A stretch of DNA of 7,171 nt from Phycisphaerae bacterium (GTDB taxonomy: Bacteria; Planctomycetota; Phycisphaerae; SM23-33): NCBI GenBank assembly GCA_022866005.1, contig JALHTV010000226.1, forward strand, positions 1 through 7,171, in the 5' to 3' direction. Each line of letters opens with the position of its first letter. The stretch's first letter is position 1. The notes under the pieces were generated by a model, which did no database searches, had not been told where the DNA came from, and saw only the letters and a program-made list of their open reading frames with translations. The translations under genes were made by a program, and so were the position numbers. Shown one piece after another: positions 5,543-7,171 of the stretch.

Positions 5543-6859
5543 CTAGGCTTTGACGATCTTCCGGCGGCCCCGTTTGACGCCACCGGTGGCGTTGCGCGTA
5601 TCGATGACCAGCCGGGCATGCGTGACGATGAACGGGTAGTCATAGCAGCTGTGGTCGGTGCTGATGATGACGGCGTCGTATCGGCCCAGCATCGCCGCCG
5701 ACAGGGGCTTGGAGGCCATCCGTAGGTTGTGCTCGCGCATCTTGTGGGTGCGCGGCACGTGGGGGTCGTTGTAGTCCACCTTGGCGCCCTTGGCCCTCAG
5801 CAGCTCGATCAGCTTCAGCGAGGGACTCTCGCGCACGTCGTCGATGTCCTTCTTGTAGGCCAGCCCCAGCACGAGCACCTTGGCGCCGTTCAGCGCCTGG
5901 CCGCGGGCGTTGAGGGCGTCGATGAGCTTGCCGATGACGTACCGCGGCATGGCCACGTTGACCTCGCCGGCCAGTTCGATGAACCGCGTGGTCAGCCCGT
6001 ATTGCCGGGCCTTCCAGGACAGGTAGAACGGGTCGATGGGGATGCAGTGCCCGCCCAGCCCCGGCCCCGGGTAGAACGGCGTGAAGCCGAACGGCTTGGT
6101 GCTGGCGGCGTGGATGACCTCCCAGACGTCGATGCCCATGCGGTCCAGCAGCACCTTCAGCTCGTTCACCAGGGCGATGTTGACGCAGCGATAGGTGTTT
6201 TCCAGGATCTTGGTCGCCTCGGCTGCCTCGCAACTGGATACGGGCACGACGGTGTTCACCGCGATGCGGTAGCACGCCGTCGCCGCCGCCAGCGACTTGC
6301 GGTCGTAGCCCCCGACCACCTTGGGGATGGTCCGCGTGGTGTAGTCCTTGCGCCCGGGGTCTTCGCGCTCGGGGGAGAAGGCCAGGAAGAAGTCCCGCCC
6401 AACCTTCAGTCCGGACTTGGCCAGGATGGGCAGCATCACCTCGCGCGTCGTGCCGGGGTAGGTGGTGGACTCCAGCACGACCAGTTGGCCCTTGCGCAGG
6501 TGAGCGGCAATGGACTCGGCGGTGCTGACGATGTAGCTCATGTCCGGCTCGCGCTGCGGGGTGAGCGGCGTGGGCACGCAGATGAGGATCACGTCCACCT
6601 CCGAGAGGCGCGCGAAGTCGTCGGTCGCCCGGAAGCGCCGGCTGCGGACCATCTGGCGGATGAGCTTCGAGGGGATGTGCTCGATGTAGCTCCGCCCGGC
6701 CTTGAGCTGAGCGACCTTGGCCGCATCGACGTCGAAGCCCAGCACCCTCGCCCCACCTCGCACAAACTCCCTCACCAGCGGCAGCCCCACGTAGCCCAAC
6801 CCCACCCCCCCGACCAGGGCCTTGCCCGACTCGATCTTTCGCAACAGGTCGCGGATCAT
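5543..6859 (-). CDS. wbpA: UDP-N-acetyl-D-glucosamine 6-dehydrogenase (WbpA-type nucleotide sugar dehydrogenase)
   Basis: A 438-residue cytoplasmic enzyme that oxidises C6 of a UDP-sugar twice with NAD+, giving a UDP-uronic acid for surface polysaccharide. The N-terminal NAD-binding Rossmann fold shows GLGYVGLP at 20-27 and VPTPLT at 95-100. FSPEREDPG at 161-169, KILENTYR at 217-224 (Lys217, Asn221) and the active-site loop GPGLGGHCIPIDPFYL (265-280, catalytic Cys272) follow. The C-terminal UDP-binding domain has VLGLAYKKDIDDVRESPS at 329-346. The motifs STKPFGFTPFYPGPGLGG and SPEREDPG agree, from memory, with Pseudomonas WbpA rather than with UDP-glucose dehydrogenase; a WecC-like UDP-ManNAc substrate is the main alternative. 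ATG 6859 is chosen because GGAG lies five bases upstream and the GxGxxG fold then starts at the usual place; ATG 6880 would add seven residues. All catalytic residues are intact. It is convergent with the 63-residue gene. Confidence 0.93.
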   Translation of the reverse strand: MIRDLLRKIESGKALVGGVGLGYVGLPLVREFVRGGARVLGFDVDAAKVAQLKAGRSYIEHIPSKLIRQMVRSRRFRATDDFARLSEVDVILICVPTPLTPQREPDMSYIVSTAESIAAHLRKGQLVVLESTTYPGTTREVMLPILAKSGLKVGRDFFLAFSPEREDPGRKDYTTRTIPKVVGGYDRKSLAAATACYRIAVNTVVPVSSCEAAEATKILENTYRCVNIALVNELKVLLDRMGIDVWEVIHAASTKPFGFTPFYPGPGLGGHCIPIDPFYLSWKARQYGLTTRFIELAGEVNVAMPRYVIGKLIDALNARGQALNGAKVLVLGLAYKKDIDDVRESPSLKLIELLRAKGAKVDYNDPHVPRTHKMREHNLRMASKPLSAAMLGRYDAVIISTDHSCYDYPFIVTHARLVIDTRNATGGVKRGRRKIVKA

Positions 6860-6864
6860 GGCTT

Positions 6865-6868
6865 CTCC
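6865..6868 (-). promoter_or_regulatory. ribosome binding site of the sugar dehydrogenase gene
   Basis: On the minus strand GGAG (within GATGGAGAAGCC) lies five bases before ATG 6859. The upstream in-frame ATG 6880 has only a GGTGGG-like run before it, so 6859 is preferred. Confidence 0.6.
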
Positions 6869-6929
6869 ATCCTCTGGCATCCCACCGTGCCACCGTCCTC
6901 CAGACCCCCCGGGCACAGGCGGGGGAGGG

Positions 6930-6935
6930 ATTATC
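6930..6935 (-). promoter_or_regulatory. candidate -10 box for the sugar dehydrogenase gene
   Basis: On the minus strand GATAAT matches five of six bases of the TATAAT consensus, in otherwise very GC-rich DNA, about 70 bases before the start codon. No good -35 box is found at 16-18 bases (only CTGGCG-like sequence), so the call rests on the -10 alone. Confidence 0.25.
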
Positions 6936-6997
6936 GGCCACCGGCCCGCCAAACGCCAGCGCGTCCCCCTTCGCAAGTCTTTGGCGTCCTAGTGTAT

Positions 6998-7017
6998 CCC
7001 CCGCCTGACGGCGGGGG
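6998..7017. repeat. GC-rich palindrome unit A
   Basis: CCCCCGCC (6998-7005), loop TGAC, GGCGGGGG (7010-7017): a perfect 8-bp stem. It is followed by CTTCTC, not by a T-tract, so it resembles a dispersed palindromic intergenic repeat more than a terminator. It lies upstream of the minus-strand dehydrogenase gene. Confidence 0.7.
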
Positions 7018-7045
7018 CTTCTCGGACGCGCCTGCGTGGGGCAAG

Positions 7046-7065
7046 CCCCCTGCGGCAGCAGGGGG
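7046..7065. repeat. GC-rich palindrome unit B
   Basis: CCCCCTGC (7046-7053), loop GGCA, GCAGGGGG (7058-7065): a perfect 8-bp stem with the same arm and loop lengths as unit A, 48 bases away. Its left arm can instead pair with GGGGC at 7038-7042 (through GCCCC at 7045-7049) or, as AAGCCCCC (7043-7050), with GGGGGCTT at 7013-7020, so several structures compete. Confidence 0.7.
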
Positions 7066-7098
7066 ATTACCCTCCCGACCCTCGCCCCTCCGAAGCGC

Positions 7099-7118
7099 TA
7101 ATCCCCCCGCCTGCGGCC
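7099..7118. repeat. partial unit C of the palindrome cluster
   Basis: TAATCCCCCCGCCTGCGGCC resembles the left part of unit A and is the inverse of the right side of unit B: TAATCCCCC (7099-7107) pairs perfectly with GGGGGATTA (7061-7069). The rest of the right end, 7119-7171, shows no gene or clear signal. Confidence 0.5.
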
Positions 7119-7171
7119 TAGGAACGCTGCCGGGGAACCCGCATACTGTTGTGCTTACGTCGATGTCAGAA

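Noticed and set aside
5486..5725. Plus-strand open frame starting MTVNLTDAVALLQAAGI after the 63-residue gene
   Set aside because: Only its first 19 or so codons look protein-like; from 5543 on it is antisense to the well-supported dehydrogenase gene. It has no clear ribosome site and the start overlaps a stem-loop. A decayed remnant cannot be excluded.
5640..6941. 433-codon minus-strand open frame in another frame of the dehydrogenase region
   Set aside because: Arg/Ala/Gly/His-rich shadow translation of the real gene, with no motifs.

Overview
The window is GC-rich and gene-dense, and most likely comes from a planctomycete or a close relative in the PVC group. The best taxonomic clue is the 139-residue protein at 3514-3933. 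Its sequence matches, from memory, the Minf_1886 family (TIGR04138), which is known almost only from Planctomycetes and Verrucomicrobia. The methionyl-tRNA synthetase type, the WbpA-like sugar dehydrogenase and the strong G/C bias in third codon positions all fit this assignment. No species can be named.

Layout: (1) 1-453, plus strand, is the 3' part of a HAD-superfamily hydrolase. (2) 608-1531, minus strand, is a HExxH metalloprotease-like protein with a C-terminal zinc ribbon, in clearly less GC-rich DNA with atypical codons; it looks like a recent acquisition or accessory islet. (3) 1532-1950 is a divergent, gene-free regulatory stretch. (4) 1951-5116, plus strand, is a compact run: metG, the Minf_1886-family gene (directly abutting), a 61-residue single-pass membrane protein (ATGA overlap) and a probable lipoprotein N-acetylmuramoyl-L-alanine amidase 44 bases further on. 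(5) 5280-5471, plus strand, is a 63-residue unknown with a strong ribosome binding site. (6) 5543-6859, minus strand, is a complete UDP-N-acetylglucosamine 6-dehydrogenase (WbpA type), convergent with the small gene. (7) 6860-7171 holds no gene but contains a cluster of GC-rich palindromes.

Functionally, the metG run joins a housekeeping translation enzyme to two or three cell-envelope or unknown proteins; tight spacing suggests co-transcription. The amidase (peptidoglycan cleavage) and the WbpA-like enzyme (activated sugar acids for surface polysaccharide) both point to envelope work, but they lie on opposite strands and need not be co-regulated. I found no tRNA, rRNA, CRISPR array, transposase, integrase or phage gene. 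Nothing here amounts to a clear new multi-gene system. The best leads are the atypical metalloprotease islet, the coupled Minf_1886 and membrane-protein pair behind metG, and the palindrome cluster at the right end.
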